Assembly (NCBI GenBank): GCA_022478985.1
Contig: JAKSZP010009202.1
Span: 354,762-418,761, forward strand
Source of the DNA: Massospora cicadina
Taxonomy: Eukaryota > Entomophthoromycota > Entomophthoromycetes > Entomophthorales > Entomophthoraceae
Direction of reading: 5' to 3'
Length of the DNA stretch: 64,000 bases
This document shows, in pieces, positions 33,616-45,950 of the stretch. Position 1 is the first letter of the stretch. Each line of letters opens with the position of its first letter. The translations under genes and the position numbers were made by a program. The notes below the pieces were generated by a model. That model searched no databases, had not been told where the DNA came from, and saw nothing but the letters and a program-made list of their open reading frames with translations.

Positions 33616-34278
33616 CACTCAGTCACTCATTGTGGTAGCTGGTTGGCCAAGTTCCCGTGGAGCTTCCTTATAGCCTCTAGGTATGAGAGCTAAAAGCGCT
33701 GACCACTTCAGGTGCATTACCCAGCACCTACTTTGGGGATCAACAGTCCTACCTCTACTAAACTAGTGGCCATACTACTAACAACTAATAAAAGTGTGTA
33801 AAAAAGATCCCTTATTAAGTGGGAATTTCAAATATTTATAATGGGGCGTTTCCATGGTAATCCGCTGCCCGTCTATCAACATTCATTAGCATTAATCACT
33901 GGAGTGCCACTTAAATCATCAGCAGTTACTGCTGGCAAATGTTCCCTCTTAATTTGTCACAATCAAGCACTGAGTATTAATTTGATTTATTATTTGCATC
34001 AATCACTAGTTGATTTATATATATTTATAATTCTAAACGTAATAAAATATCCCCATCCTTTAGTCACAAGTAGCTCTGAACTCTAGGTGGCAGACTGTTC
34101 ATTTCACACTTAACTATTGGATCCCTTGGCCTAAAAACTGGCAACTTGATTATCCTCACATATTTCACAAGATAATTATAAAATGATACATGATTGAATT
34201 ATATGTGAGATCAGTCACCAATTATATTAAACACTTTGATATCAAATTGACAATCTGGCAATCAATTTCTGTTGGGTC
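33616..34278. other. AT-rich stretch without recognised feature
   Basis: No frame or repeat can be supported here. It is the left target DNA of LINE-B. Confidence 0.55.
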
Positions 34279-34294
34279 ATCATTGATCTTCATT
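34279..34294. repeat. Target-site duplication of LINE-B, left copy
   Basis: ATCATTGATCTTCATT is repeated exactly at 39572-39587 after the element. Sixteen bases fit target-primed insertion by a LINE. Confidence 0.92.
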
Positions 34295-34390
34295 AAAACT
34301 TTTCTTTCTCGTTGCAAACACTTTTGCAACCCATTCAATTCAAGACTAAATCTAGTTTGATAATCTCACAGAGGAGATTAGTCTGCGCCC

Positions 34391-35801
34391 ATGTCTGGGA
34401 GCAGTTGGGCAAGCAAGGCAAGAGGAGCAGGGGAAGGCCCACGGCCTCTAACGTTCAAAAACGCCCCGGAGAATCCAGCAGAATAGAAAAAAATCTAAAA
34501 AAACTGGTGGTCACTTTTTCCCCAGAGATACTCGCATGGAAAGCATGATGCAACCAGTACATCAACACGCCACACTCCCAACCACTTTCATCAGTGGAAT
34601 TCAGAGTCCACGTGTATCTGGACATCCAAAAAATGGCCCTATGGGAAAAAATTTTGTGAAGATGTACACAAAATTTTCCTGACCGCGGTGTACGTTGCAC
34701 CTCACTCCATGTCACGCGGTTGGCTGGACCTAGGTTTTGAAAGCAAAATAGCAGCAGATGAGGCTGCAGCGGTGCGCGTAGTGGTCAACCTCCCCAAAGG
34801 GCAATGGGTCATCGAAACTAAACACACCAGATGGACAAAATCAAACCAAATTTTCCTCACGTTTGACTTTTTGCCTACTACGGTAAAACGTGACATTTTG
34901 GAGCAACACCTGAAAGATGGTCTCGCCATATATGGCGAAATACAATCTTTCGAAATGCAACATTTCACTGATGCCACACCTGTGCACCAGCAAAGCCACC
35001 GCAGTTCTGACCCCAACTGAGGAGATCGCGAAGGACCTAACCCAGATCCCGCACTCCACCTTTATTGACATCGCAGGGCACACCACCCACCCATTCTGGG
35101 TAACCGTGGACAGCGCGCCCCCATTTGCACCCACTGTGATGCATTCGGCCATAAGGCACACGAATGCCCCATCAAGGAGGGCGTCACATTCCAAGAGCAC
35201 CCCTCAGCAGCCATGGCCAGTGGAGAGGCGCACTACAAACCAACCGCAAGCACCAAAGAGGCTTTCCCATGGGGAGCACAAGGCTGCTACCTATTGGTAA
35301 AGCCCATCTCCCCGCAGGAGTGGAAGAAGGCCAAGCAGGCCCATAGGACCGCGGCCAAGGAAGCGGCCAAGGTCACCACCACCATCCCACACTCACAACG
35401 CCAGGAGGACATGGAGACCTTCGCGGCGGAAGCAACTCAGGAATCCATCACCCAATCAGATTGGGAGGCCCAAGCTGAACGGGCCACTCAATCTGAGGAT
35501 CTGATGGGAGATTTGATCTCACCCAATTGCTGCACCCAAGCCCCAGTCAAAACTGACTTGGGACCTATCCCAACCGAAATTTTTTTTTGCCCCACTCGAT
35601 GGTGCACCGAACTTATCCGCACCGCAAAAAATTCGTCTGACGTTGGGAAAACAAAAAGCGAAGGCCAAAGCCAACGCGACTCTTTCTGCAAAAATTAACA
35701 AAAACCCCAATAGCGTTGCTGCTAATACCCGCGCTGCTGTGAAAGCCCGTGGGGACCTGGAAGAGGCTGGTGGGCCAGGGGGCCCACCCCCTCACACCTA
35801 A
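34391..35801 (+). pseudogene. LINE-B ORF1 (RNA-binding protein with CCHC knuckle)
   Basis: The start is the ATG of MSGSSWASK, shared with LINE-C at 40764. The intended length is about 470 residues. The middle block VYVAPHSMSRGWLDLGFES to LTFDFLPTTVKRDILEQHL is open in 34688-35020. The next block, LTPTEEIAKDLTQIPHSTF, is in a second frame, and the zinc knuckle CTHCDAFGHKAHEC (35126-35167) in a third. The C-terminal third (35213-35698) is Ala/Lys/Glu-rich. The end GDLEEAGGPGGPPPH stops with TAA at 35799-35801. ORF1 of such LINEs coats the element RNA. At least two frameshifts and two stops break it. Confidence 0.85.
35126..35167 (+). other. CCHC zinc knuckle of LINE-B ORF1
   Basis: CTHCDAFGHKAHEC is an exact C-X2-C-X4-H-X4-C. 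LINE-C keeps it at 41495-41536 as CTHCDAFGHKAHAC. Confidence 0.9.
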
Positions 35802-35807
35802 GGTGCG

Positions 35808-38800
35808 ATGGGGGAAACCTTCACTCTAGGGATGCTGAATATCGCCGGACTCAAGGCCTCCCTGTCCCGGGCAAGGAAACTGAGTTTTTACAAAATAATT
35901 TACCCGTGGATATCCTGGCCATCCAGGAAACCCACTGTCCATGAGGTTCCGAGGAAGCTTGGAAAACAATGCTCCTACCATCCCTATCCTTTTGGTTGAA
36001 GCACTGTGGGGTGCTAATTCAGAAAAACAATTTTTTCAAATTTACATCTACAGAAATATTCCTAAATGACCGAGTGCTCGTTGTCACCTTCTCATGGGCT
36101 GATGTTGCACACACAATCGTCAACATTTATGCCCCAAACGGTGCACAAGAGCGTCGGGAATTTTTCTCATCAGTCAAATCCCTCCCGCTACCCCCGATTC
36201 TTTCCTAATTGGTGACATGAACTGTTGGCTAACCTCACCAACGGACTGGTGGCCACCCTCACCCCACGCCCCACAGGGTCACATAGAACTACGCATTCTA
36301 AAAGCCACCCTTGGGTTAATGGATGCGCTGCCATGACATGCCCCACTGCTCGAAAACATGATGCGTCCCCACATCCACAATGGCCAATTAAGGTCCATGA
36401 CCCACATTGACCTTATTCTAGCGCCGGCGAAATTCCAACCCCACATCTCCCACTTCAAAACAACAAAAATGGAATTCTCCGACCACCGACTGGTCTCAAT
36501 AACATACCACTTACCCATCACATTTGCAAAGGCCCCACATTGGTGCAAAATCTGCCCCCCAGAACTTGCGTCGCCAGGATTTTCCACGTGGGTGGAAGAG
36601 GCAACTTTGGCAAAATCATTTGTTGCACCATTTTGCGCAGACCCCATTTCCACATGGGCAACCTTCAAAGAAGACACCATCTGCCACTATCGCCATCTCT
36701 CATCCAGACGCTCATGAGCCACATCAGCGGTTATATCGCGTGCGCTGGCAGAATTGGCCCACTTGGAGTCCAACATTCCAGCCTCAGGATATAGCCCTGA
36801 AGGGGCCAGAAGTGGGTGGAGGCAGCAGCCCACCTCAACGCACTTGAAAGGCAGCACAAACATAAGGTTTGTGTCCAATACAGGGCCACACGCATCACTA
36901 AAGGTGACAAGTGCACTGCATACTTCTTCAAAAATTTTTTTGAACCATGCCAGAGCGTGGCCTGCACACAGGTGTGAAGATCGGATAATTCTATTGTGGA
37001 CACACCAGCTGAAGTGGCAATCAAAATGCAAAAATATTACTCCAAGTTATACCGAGCTGAACCAATTCAGCCAGCTGAAATGGCGGAATTTCTCAACAGA
37101 GCTCATATCCGCACTGTTTTCCGATACCTGGAAATAATGAATTTAATTACTCCGAACGAATTATGGACTACCATTTGCGGTGTGCCAAACCGAAAATGCC
37201 CAGGCCTAGATGGCATTCCATATGAGTTCTACAAAAAATATTTTAAATATATATCCCCATTGCTGCTAGCCTCACTCAACCAAAGCCCGTTGGAAACGCG
37301 CCTCCTACCAGGAGGACATGAGGCCTTTACAGTCACACTCTTCAAGAAAGGGGATAGGCTAGACTTAGCCAACTGACGCCCCATTTCTCTAACAAACACA
37401 GACACTAAAATTTTAACAAAAATTATGGCTAACTGTTTAGGGACTGTAGCATCTGCCACCATCTCTCCAGAACAATTTGGTTTCATCCCCAGAAGGTCGA
37501 TTTGGGAAAACGTGCACTCTGTGGCTAATGTGTGTCAGTCCACAGCCTCTGGGGCACTTGTATTCTTGGACCAACAAAAGGCATATGATAGAGTAAACTG
37601 GGAATACCTTAGGGCCTGCCTCCAACAATTCCGCCTACCTCCCCGCTTCATTAACTGGGTGATGCTGCTCACGGAATCTGCAACAACGGCTGTGCGCGGC
37701 CAAGGTTTCCTAACGGAAGTAGTCCATCCTCAAAGGGGCCTGAGACAAGGGGACCCCCTGAGCCCACTCTTATACAACTTCAGCCTTGACCCGCTACTGC
37801 GAAATGTGAATGCCCAACTCACTGGGGTCCATGTGCCAGGCCAAACCCCAGTCAAGATGATGGCATTTGCAGATGATTGCGTGGTGGGGGTGTCTAATAA
37901 CAAAGATGCACGCGCGCTTGAAGCCCTCATCCAGGAATATTCCCGGGTAAGCAACGCGGCACTGAACGCCTCCAAAACTGAAATCATTCTCCTTGGTCGG
38001 TTTCAGAACTGCTGGGCCCCAGCAAGTAGTTCCCAACCCAGCCCATCTGCTCGCCCAAGTCCACGCCTTACTAACTCAAAACACACCGCTCCACTGGTGC
38101 TCCCCTTTGTGCCACGACCTACCATAGGACCGGTACGCCATCTGGGCGTGTGGTTGGAAGCAGGAGGATATGCGTCAGCAGTAATGGAGTGCCATATAAT
38201 GGACAACGTGACGAAGCGAATCGCCTCTCTCAGAGCCCACCTTACTACCCTCACTAGCAGGGTTGTTCTTGCCAACTCTATGCTCCTATTAAAAGTCTGG
38301 TTTGGAGCCCACGCCATCCCCTTCTCCCCAAGCTTCTTCAAATCCCTGTATGCTTTGCTACAAGGTTGGCTTTGGTCAGGCCGCCCTCCACCAGTACGGC
38401 TAGAGGTCATGTTTGGCCCTCATCATCATGGTGGCATTGGCCTACTTGACTTCAAAGCCCATGCCGCCAAAATCCTAGGCACCTGGATTGCGGCCGTCAC
38501 TGCTCCTACACTCCCATCCCAACACTGGTCCCGCGCGGCCTGCTCCAACTTCTCCCGAGCCTTGGGCCTAAACAATCCATCAAACCCCCACTCCCTGATG
38601 AAATACCTCGCATCACACACATCAGCCACAGGTCCTCACGGGACCAAAACCCACTACAAACGAATCCTACTCTCCATGCGAAGCGCAGAGTGGAGAATTC
38701 GTATTAGTGGATATACAACCCAAAGAGGCCGCCCTCTCTCCTCAGTTCACACAAGAGGTACAGGGGCTACCCATCCATGATGGCGTGATCCCCATTCGAC

Positions 38801-39512
38801 CCCAAGTCCTATCCAGGGTGGACTACCTGGACATGATGGACATCCCTTATTCCACTGAGACCCAAAAGACTATCTGGAAATACGCACACCATCCTCTGTT
38901 GCAGCCTCAAGTCCGCTCCCATGTGTGGCGCTGCCTGAGGCGGGTGTACCGTACAGCTGAGCGCTCTAATGCTTTACACTCATCCTGTGTCGTGTGTGGC
39001 CAGTATGGAACGCTGTTTCACCGCCTGGAGAAGTGCCCCACCTCTAAAGTAATATGGCGCGAAGTCCAACGTCTGCTAGGCCAGGATCAAACACATCCCT
39101 TCAGTCTGTCAAGAGATATGTTTGCTTCATCAATGGCCTCCCCCTCCCACCCTCCCTTCATGCTCTGGTGGTTGCAATCGCCATGTGGACTATCCACACG
39201 ATTGTCTTGGATGCCATCGCCGGATCCATCCCCACCCTCCCTGAAGCTGTCCACAGATTCTGGTCTCATTTGGTTGATCACTTTCAAGCGTGGATGTTTG
39301 GATATCTCCCACCACGTCGCCGGCAGCTGGTCTCCTCCTGGTTCCCAGTCTGGTTCATCAAATCAGACCCCTTCCTCCACACGTGCTCAATAGTGGCTAC
39401 GCCCCTACACACGTTCCCTCCCCCTTCCCATAAGTGGCGTTCCTGCTGGCAACAAGAGATAGCATCGCTTCTCTGGGGTGCCTCACCTGGTACTAAGTTT
39501 TGTCTCGTCTGA
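35808..39512 (+). pseudogene. LINE-B ORF2 (endonuclease, reverse transcriptase, C-terminal CCHC)
   Basis: The ATG is six bases after the ORF1 stop; the intended length is about 1230 residues. Endonuclease: ILAIQETH (near 35915), TIVNIYAPNG (near 36115), then GDMNCW, HIDLILAP and FSDHRLVSITY (near 36480), spread over frames. RT: KKGDRLDLAN, a TGA where LINE-C has Trp (37374-37376), then an open 451-codon frame (37425-38780) with EQFGFIPRRSIWENV, LVFLDQQKAYDRVNW, RGLRQGDPLSPLL and FADD at 37866-37877. A C-terminal motif CVVCGQYGTLFHRLEKC lies near 38986-39036. A frameshift near 39150 separates the last 110 residues (to TGA at 39512). The protein would nick DNA and copy the RNA in place. Confidence 0.88.
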
Positions 39513-39571
39513 GTCATATTCGGAAGTGTCCATCCCATGGTCAGCCTTCCCCACAATAAATTTAAATTTAA

Positions 39572-39587
39572 ATCATTGATCTTCATT
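39572..39587. repeat. Target-site duplication of LINE-B, right copy
   Basis: Exact repeat of 34279-34294. Confidence 0.92.
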
Positions 39588-39990
39588 TGCCAGTGAACCC
39601 TAATAAATTAATAAATAGATTGTTGATTAGCCTCCTAATAAATTGCCAGTAATTAAAATATATTAATTTTTTATTAGGAATTGTCCCTATCACTTTCCAG
39701 ATCCATCAGATTCATTGTATTAGCTCAAACCATCCAAAATGGGAGAACATATTGTCAACTTGATGTTATTTAAACTTTTGAAATGAGGAAACTAATTGGT
39801 CCATTGGCTCAACTTATCTTGACTTATTTCAGAAAATATGATAGAAATCTATCTGGTTACTTTTCTGAAGGTGCTTTTTTGATTCTAAAAAATGCAAGAT
39901 TCTTTCCAGATTATTAGGTAAAACTAGGAGCCTTACAACACTGGTGGGGAATGGTGACTTTTTCTTGGTTGGGATTTTGGTTAGCTAGTT
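39588..39990. other. AT-rich stretch without recognised feature
   Basis: This is target DNA right of LINE-B. No frame, motif or shared repeat was seen. Confidence 0.55.
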
Positions 39991-39995
39991 GCATG

Positions 39996-40317
39996 TGACA
40001 GGACTTTGGGGGAGCAACTCCAACCCAGCTTCTAATAATCAGTGCCCCAAAACCCCCAGCGAATTAGTAGCCATTAAGGACTTAAGTAAACTAAAAAAGA
40101 AAAGGAGATAGGTGAGAAGCAGCCGTTTATTAGAATGATCCTTGGGGTATTTATATGAGCTAGATGGATTGGGAAAGGAAGGAATTGGGAGTGGGAAAAT
40201 GCTGGCATTGATTGAAAATGGCGAAATAAATATAAAAAATAAATAAATACAATGGGGAGTGGGATCATCCTTAGCCTTAATCACTGGTGATCCCAAAAGG
40301 GTGAAATGATTGGGTCA
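39996..40317 (-). repeat. Probable small solo LTR
   Basis: It begins TGACAGGAC and ends TTGGGTCA, flanked by GCATG (39991-39995) and GCATT (40318-40322). On the minus strand it has ATATAAATACC and, further on, a tail like that of the M LTR (TTTATTAGAATGATC and TATTTATA on plus). No second copy is in the window, so the limits depend on the imperfect TSD. Confidence 0.4.
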
Positions 40318-40322
40318 GCATT

Positions 40323-40651
40323 GGATGGTAATTCCCTGTGGCTCAATTAATGTTTTGACATCCTCAGCCTTTAGATACCGGTGTCAAATATAAGTTTATT
40401 TATAAGTTAATTATTGGGGCCAATCCCTGATGATTTAGATTAGGCTCAACCCAATTTAATGGGGTGCCCAATCCAGCATCTGCCCATAGGTGGGTTGTGA
40501 CCCCTAGTTGAGGCTTCCACCAATAAAAGGGAGAAACCTGACAGTATGGAAAATTTGAAAATATCTCAGAAGCAGGCCATAAGGTTTGCCTTTTCAGTGG
40601 AGAATTCAACTTAAGTATTATTAAAATAAAGAAAGTAGATTAAAAGATTAA
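40323..40651. other. Stretch without recognised feature
   Basis: A 69-codon minus frame (40400-40609) is the only longer one and has no motif. It is left target DNA of LINE-C. Confidence 0.5.
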
Positions 40652-40667
40652 TAGATTAAAACTTTTT
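40652..40667. repeat. Target-site duplication of LINE-C, left copy
   Basis: TAGATTAAAACTTTTT is repeated exactly at 45935-45950. Confidence 0.9.
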
Positions 40668-40763
40668 TAACTTTTTCTTTCTCGTTGCAATCACTTTTGC
40701 AACCTATTCAATTCAAGACTTATTCTAGTTTGATAATCTCACAGAGGAGATTAGTCTGCGCCC

Positions 40764-42170
40764 ATGTCAGGGAGCAGTTGGGCAAGCAAGGTAAGAGGAG
40801 CAGGCGGAAGGCCCGCGGCCTCCAACGTTCAAAAACGCCACGGAGAATGTGGCAGAATTGACAAAAATCTTAAAAACTGGTGGTCACTTTTTCCCCAGAG
40901 ATACTCGCATGGCAAGCATGATGCAACCAGTACATCAACACGCCACACTCCCAACCACTTTCATCGGTGGAATTCAGAGTCCACGTGTATCTGGACATCC
41001 AAAACGGTTTTATGGGAAAAATTTTGTGAAGATGTACACAAAATTTTCCTGACTGCGGTGTACATCGCACCTCACTCCATGTCACGCAGTTGGCTGGACC
41101 TAGGTTTTGAAAGCAAAAAAGCAGCAGACGAGGCTGCAGTGGTGTGCATAGTGTTCAACCTCCCGAAGGGCAATGGGTCATCGAAACCAAATGCACCAGA
41201 TGGACACAATCAAACCAAATTTTCCTCACGTTTGACTTTTTGCCTACTATGGTAAAACGTGACATTTTTGAACAACACCTGAGATGGTCTCACTGTATAT
41301 GGCGAAATACAATCTTTCAAAATGCAACGCTTCACGCTGATGCCACACCTGTGCACTGGCAAAGCCATCGCAGTTCTGACCCCAACTGAGGAGATCACGA
41401 AGGTCTAACCCAGATCCCACACTCAACTTTTATTGATATTGCAGGGCATACCACCCACCCATTCTGGGTAACTGTGGACAACGCGCCCCCTATTTGCACC
41501 CACTGTGATGCATTCGGCCATAAGGCGCATGCATGCCCCATCAAGAAGGGCATCACATTCCAAGAGCACCCCTCGGCGGCCATGGCCAGCGGAGAGGCGC
41601 ACTACTAAACCAACCGCAAGCACCAAGGAGGCTTTCCCATGGGGAGCACAAGGCTGTTACCCATCGGTATAGCCCATCTCCCCGCAGGAGTGGAAGAAGG
41701 CCAAGCAGGCCCATAGGGCCGCGGCCAAGGAAGCTGCCAAGGCCACCACTGCCATCCCACACTCACAACGCCAGGAGGACATGGAGACCTTCGCGGCAGA
41801 AGCAACTCAGGAATCCATCATCCAATCAGATTGGGAAGCCCATGCTGAGTGGGCCACTCAATATGAAGATCTGATGAGAGATTTAATCTCACCCAATCGC
41901 TGCACCCAAGCTCTGGTCAAAACTGACTTGGGACCTATCCCAACTGAAAATTTTTTTGACCTGCTTGACGGTGCACCGAACTCATCTGCACCACAAAAAA
42001 TTTGTCCAATGTTGGGAAAACAAAAAGCGAAGGCCAAAGCCAATGCGACTCTTTCTGCAAAAATCAACAAAAACTCTGATAGCGTTGCTGCTAACACCCG
42101 TGCTGCTGTGAAAGCCTGTGGGGACCTTGAAGAGGCTGGTGGGCCTGGGGGCCCACCCCCTCACAACTAA
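40764..42170 (+). pseudogene. LINE-C ORF1
   Basis: The N-terminal 163 codons are open (40764-41255: MSGSSWASK to FCEDVHKIFLTAVYIAPHS) and then shift frame after NLPKG. The zinc knuckle is at 41495-41536. The C-terminal 129 codons are open from 41781 to the TAA at 42168-42170 and end GDLEEAGGPGGPPPHN. The start and end agree with LINE-B, which fixes the gene limits. A stop also falls shortly after the knuckle (AHY followed by TAA near 41608). Confidence 0.85.
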
Positions 42171-42176
42171 GGTGCG

Positions 42177-45100
42177 ATGGGGGAAACTTTCACTCTAGGG
42201 ATGTTGAATATCGCCGGACTCAAGGCCTCCCCATCCCAGGCTAGGAAACTGAGTTTTTTACAACACAATTTACCCGTGGATATCCTGGCCATCCAGGAGT
42301 CCCACTGTCCATGAGGTTCTGAGGAAGCTTGGAAAACAATGCTCCTCCTATCCCTATCCTTTGGTTGAAGCACTGTGGGGTGCTAATTTGGAAAAATAAT
42401 TTTTTCAAATTCATATCCTCAGAAACATTCCTAAATGGCTGAGTCCTCGTTGTCACTTTCTTGTGAGCTGATGTTGCACACGTAATCATCAACATCTATG
42501 CCCCAAACAGTGCACACGAGCATCAGGAATTTTTCTCATCAGTTAATCCCTCCCGCTACCCCCTGATTCTTTCCTAGTTGGCAACATGAACTGTTGGCTA
42601 ACCTCACCAATGGACCGGTGCCTCCCTCCCCCACGCCCCACAGGGTCATGTAGAATTACGCATTCTAAAGGCTACCCTTGGGTTAATGGATGTGCTGCCA
42701 CAACATGCCCCACTGCTCAAAAACATGACGCGTCCCCACACCCACAACGGCCAATTAAGGTCCATGACCCGCATGTACCTTATTCTAATGCCAGCGAAAT
42801 TCCAACCCCACATCTCCCACTTCAAAACAACAAAAATAAAATTTTCCAACCACTGACTGGTCTCGATAACCTACCACTTATCCATCACAGTTGCAAAGGC
42901 CCCACATTGGTGCAAAATCTGCCCCCCTGAGCTCGCGTCACCAGGATTTTCCACGTGGGTGGAAGAGGCAACTTTGGCAAAATCATTTGTTGCACCGTTT
43001 TGCATGGACCCCATTTCCACATGGGCAACTTTCAAAGAGGACATCATCTGCCACTCTTGCCATCTCTCCTCCAGACCCTCATGAGCCACATCAGCAGTTA
43101 TCTCACGCGCTCTGGTGGAATTGGCCCACTTGGAGTCCAACATCCTAACCACAGGATACAGCCCTGCTTGGGGCTGGAAGTGGGCGGAGGCAGCCGCCCA
43201 CCTCAATGCACTCGAAAGGCAACACAAAATTGGGTTTGTGTCCAATACAGGGCCACACGCATCACTAAAGGGGACAACTGCACCGCATACTTCTTTATAA
43301 AATTTTTACACCATGCCAGAGCGTGGCCTGCACACAGGTGCGAAAATCGGATAATTTCATTGTGGACACACCGGCTGAAGTGGCAATCAAAATGCAAAAA
43401 TATTACTCCGAGTTATATACTGAGCCAAACCAATTCAGCCGGCTGAAATGGCAGAATTTCTCAACTGAGCTCATATCTGCACCATTTTCTGATACCCGGA
43501 AATAATGAATTTAATTACTCCAAACAAATTATGGACAGCCATTTGCAGTGCGCCAAACTGAAAATGCCCAGGCCCAGATGGCATTCCATATGAGTTCTAC
43601 AAAAAATATTTCAAATATATATCTCCATTGCTGCTAGCCTCACTTAACCAAAGCCTGTTGGAAACGCGCTCTCCTACCAGGAGGTCATGAGGCCTTTACT
43701 GTCACACTCTTTAAGAAAGGGGATAAGCTTGACTTAGCCAACTGGCGCCCCATTTCTCTAACAAACACAGACACCAAAATTTTAACAAAAATCATGGCTA
43801 ACCGTTTAGGGACTGTAGCATCTGCCACCATCTCCCCAGAACAATTCAGTTTCATACCCAGAAGGTCAATTTGGGAAAACGTGCACTCCGTGGCTAATGC
43901 ATGTCAGTCCACAGCCTCTAGGGCACTTGTATTCTTGGACCAACAAAAGGCCTACAATAGAGTAAACTGGGAATACCTAAGGGCCTGCCTCCATCAATTC
44001 TGCCTATTCCTCGCTTCATAAACTGGGTAATGCTGCTCACAGAATCTGCGACAATGACAGTGCGTGGCCCAGGCTTCCTAATGGAAGTAGTCCTCCCTCA
44101 AAATGGCTTGCGACAAGGGGACCCCCTCAGTCCATTCTTATACAACTTCAGCCTTGACCCACTACTGCGAAAAGTGAATGCCCAACTCACTAGGGTCCAT
44201 GTGCCAGGCCAAACCCCAGTCAAGATGATGGCATTTGCAGATGATTGCGTGGTGGGGGTGTCTAATAACAAAGATGCACGCGCGCTTGAAGCCCTCATCC
44301 AGGAATATTCCCGGTAAGCAACGCGGCACTGAACGCCTCCAAAACTGAAATCATCCTCCTTGGTCGGTTTCAGAACTGCTGGGCCCCAGCAATTAGTTCC
44401 CAGCCTGGCCCATCTGCTCGCCCACGTCCACGCCTTACTAACTCAACACACACCGCTCCACTGGTGCTCCCCTTATGCCACGTCCTACCATAGGACCGGT
44501 GCGCCATCTGGGCGTGTGGATGGAGGCAGGCGGATATGTATCCGCAGTAATGGAGTGCCATATATTGGACAACGTGACAAAGCGAATCGCCTCTCTCAGA
44601 GCCCACCCTACTACCCTCACTGGCAGGGTTGTTCTTGCCAACTCTATGCTCCTATCCAAAGTCTGGTTCGGAGCCCACGCCATCCCCTTCTCCCCAAGCT
44701 TCTTCAAATCCCTGTATGCTTTGCTGCAAGGATGGCTTTGGTCAGGCCGCCCTCCACCAGTATGGCTAGAGGTCATGTTTGGCCCTCATCATCAAGGTGG
44801 CATGGGCCTGCTTGACTTCAAAGCCCATGCTGCCAAGATCCTGGGCACCTGGAACGCGGCCGTCACCGCTCCTACACTCCCATCCCAACACTGGTCCCGC
44901 GCGGCCCGCTCCAACTTCTCCCAAGTCTTGGGCCTCAACATTCCATCAAACCCCCACTCCCTGATGAAATACCTCGCATCACACATCGGCCACAGGTCCT
45001 CACGGGACTAAACCCACTACAAACGAATCCTTCTCTCCATGCGGAGCGCTGAGTGGAGAATTCGTATTAGTGGACATACAACACAAAGAGGCCGCCCCTC

Positions 45101-45841
45101 TCCTCAGTTCACACAAGAGGTACAGGGGCTACCCATCCATGATGGCGTGATCCCCATTTGACCCCATGTCCTATCCAGGGTGGACTACCTGGACATGATG
45201 GACATCCCTTATTCCACTGAGACCCAAAAGGCTATCTGGAAATATGCACACCATCCTCTGTTGCAGCCTCAAGTCTGCTCCCATGTGTGGCGCTGCCTGA
45301 GGCGGGTGTATCATACAGCTGAGCGCTCTAATGCTTTACACTCATCCTGTGTCGTGTGTGGCCAGTATGGAACGCTGTTCCACCGCCTGGAGAAGTGCCC
45401 CACCTCTAAAGTGATATGGCGCGAAGTTCAACGTATGCTGGGCCAGGATCAAACGCATCCCTTCAGTCTGTCAAGAGATATGTTTGCTTCATCAATGGCC
45501 TCCCTCCTTCTACCCTCCCTTCGTGCTCTGAGGGTTGCAATCGCCATGTGGACTATCAACACGATTGTCTTGGATGCCATCGCTGGCTCCATCCCCACCC
45601 TCCCAGAAGCTGTCCACAGATTTCAGTATCATTTGGTGGACCACTTTCAAGCGTGGATGTTTGGATACCTCCCACCACGTTGCTGACAGCTGGTCTCCTC
45701 CTGGTTCCCAGTCTGGTTCATCAAATCAGACCCCTTCCTCCACACGTGTTCAATTGTGGCTACGGCCCCTTCACACGTTCCCTCCCCCCTCCCCATAAGT
45801 GGCGTTCCCGCTGGCAACAAGAGATAGCATCGCTTCTCTGA
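42177..45841 (+). pseudogene. LINE-C ORF2 (endonuclease, reverse transcriptase, C-terminal CCHC)
   Basis: The ATG is again six bases after the ORF1 stop. The endonuclease has ILAIQESH near 42283 and further blocks in broken frames. The RT keeps the Trp in DLANWRPISLTNTD (near 43735-43770) that LINE-B lost; LVFLDQQKAYNRVNW has Asn for the catalytic Asp. FADD is at 44234-44245. Frameshifts occur near 44015 and 44313, and stops at about 45009 and 45684. The C-terminal CVVCGQYGTLFHRLEKC is intact. The late frameshift of LINE-B near 39150 is absent here. Confidence 0.87.
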
Positions 45842-45934
45842 GGTGCCTCCCCTGGTACTAAGTTTGTCTTTCCTGAGTCATATTTGGAAGTGTCCATCCC
45901 ATGGTCAGCCTTCCCTGCAATAAATTTAAAAATT

Positions 45935-45950
45935 TAGATTAAAACTTTTT
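45935..45950. repeat. Target-site duplication of LINE-C, right copy
   Basis: Exact repeat of 40652-40667. Confidence 0.9.

Larger units (their letters stand above)
34295..39571 (+). mobile_element. LINE-B: full-length non-LTR retrotransposon, 5277 bp
   Basis: It is bounded by an exact 16-bp TSD and has a complete 5' end, ORF1, ORF2 and an A/T-rich tail (AATAAATTTAAATTTAA). It aligns from end to end with LINE-C (about 8% mismatch in a 190-bp stretch of ORF1) and with the older LINE-A. It retains more CpG than LINE-C at sites where they differ. Frameshifts in ORF1 and the endonuclease, a stop in the RT and a late frameshift in ORF2 make it defective. Confidence 0.92.
40668..45934 (+). mobile_element. 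LINE-C: full-length non-LTR retrotransposon, 5267 bp
   Basis: Same family, strand and limits as LINE-B, with its own 16-bp TSD, so it is an independent insertion and not a segmental duplication. Its tail is AATAAATTTAAAAATT. Compared with LINE-B it shows TG or CA at many sites where LINE-B has CG. Frameshifts and stops lie at places different from those in LINE-B. Confidence 0.92.

Noticed and set aside
36754..37137. Several overlapping frames in the middle of LINE-B taken as separate genes
   Set aside because: They are frame pieces of the region between endonuclease and RT of ORF2; the same pattern appears in LINE-C.
34295..45934. LINE-B and LINE-C as a tandem segmental duplication
   Set aside because: Each has its own different, exact 16-bp TSD and unrelated flanks, so they are separate insertions.
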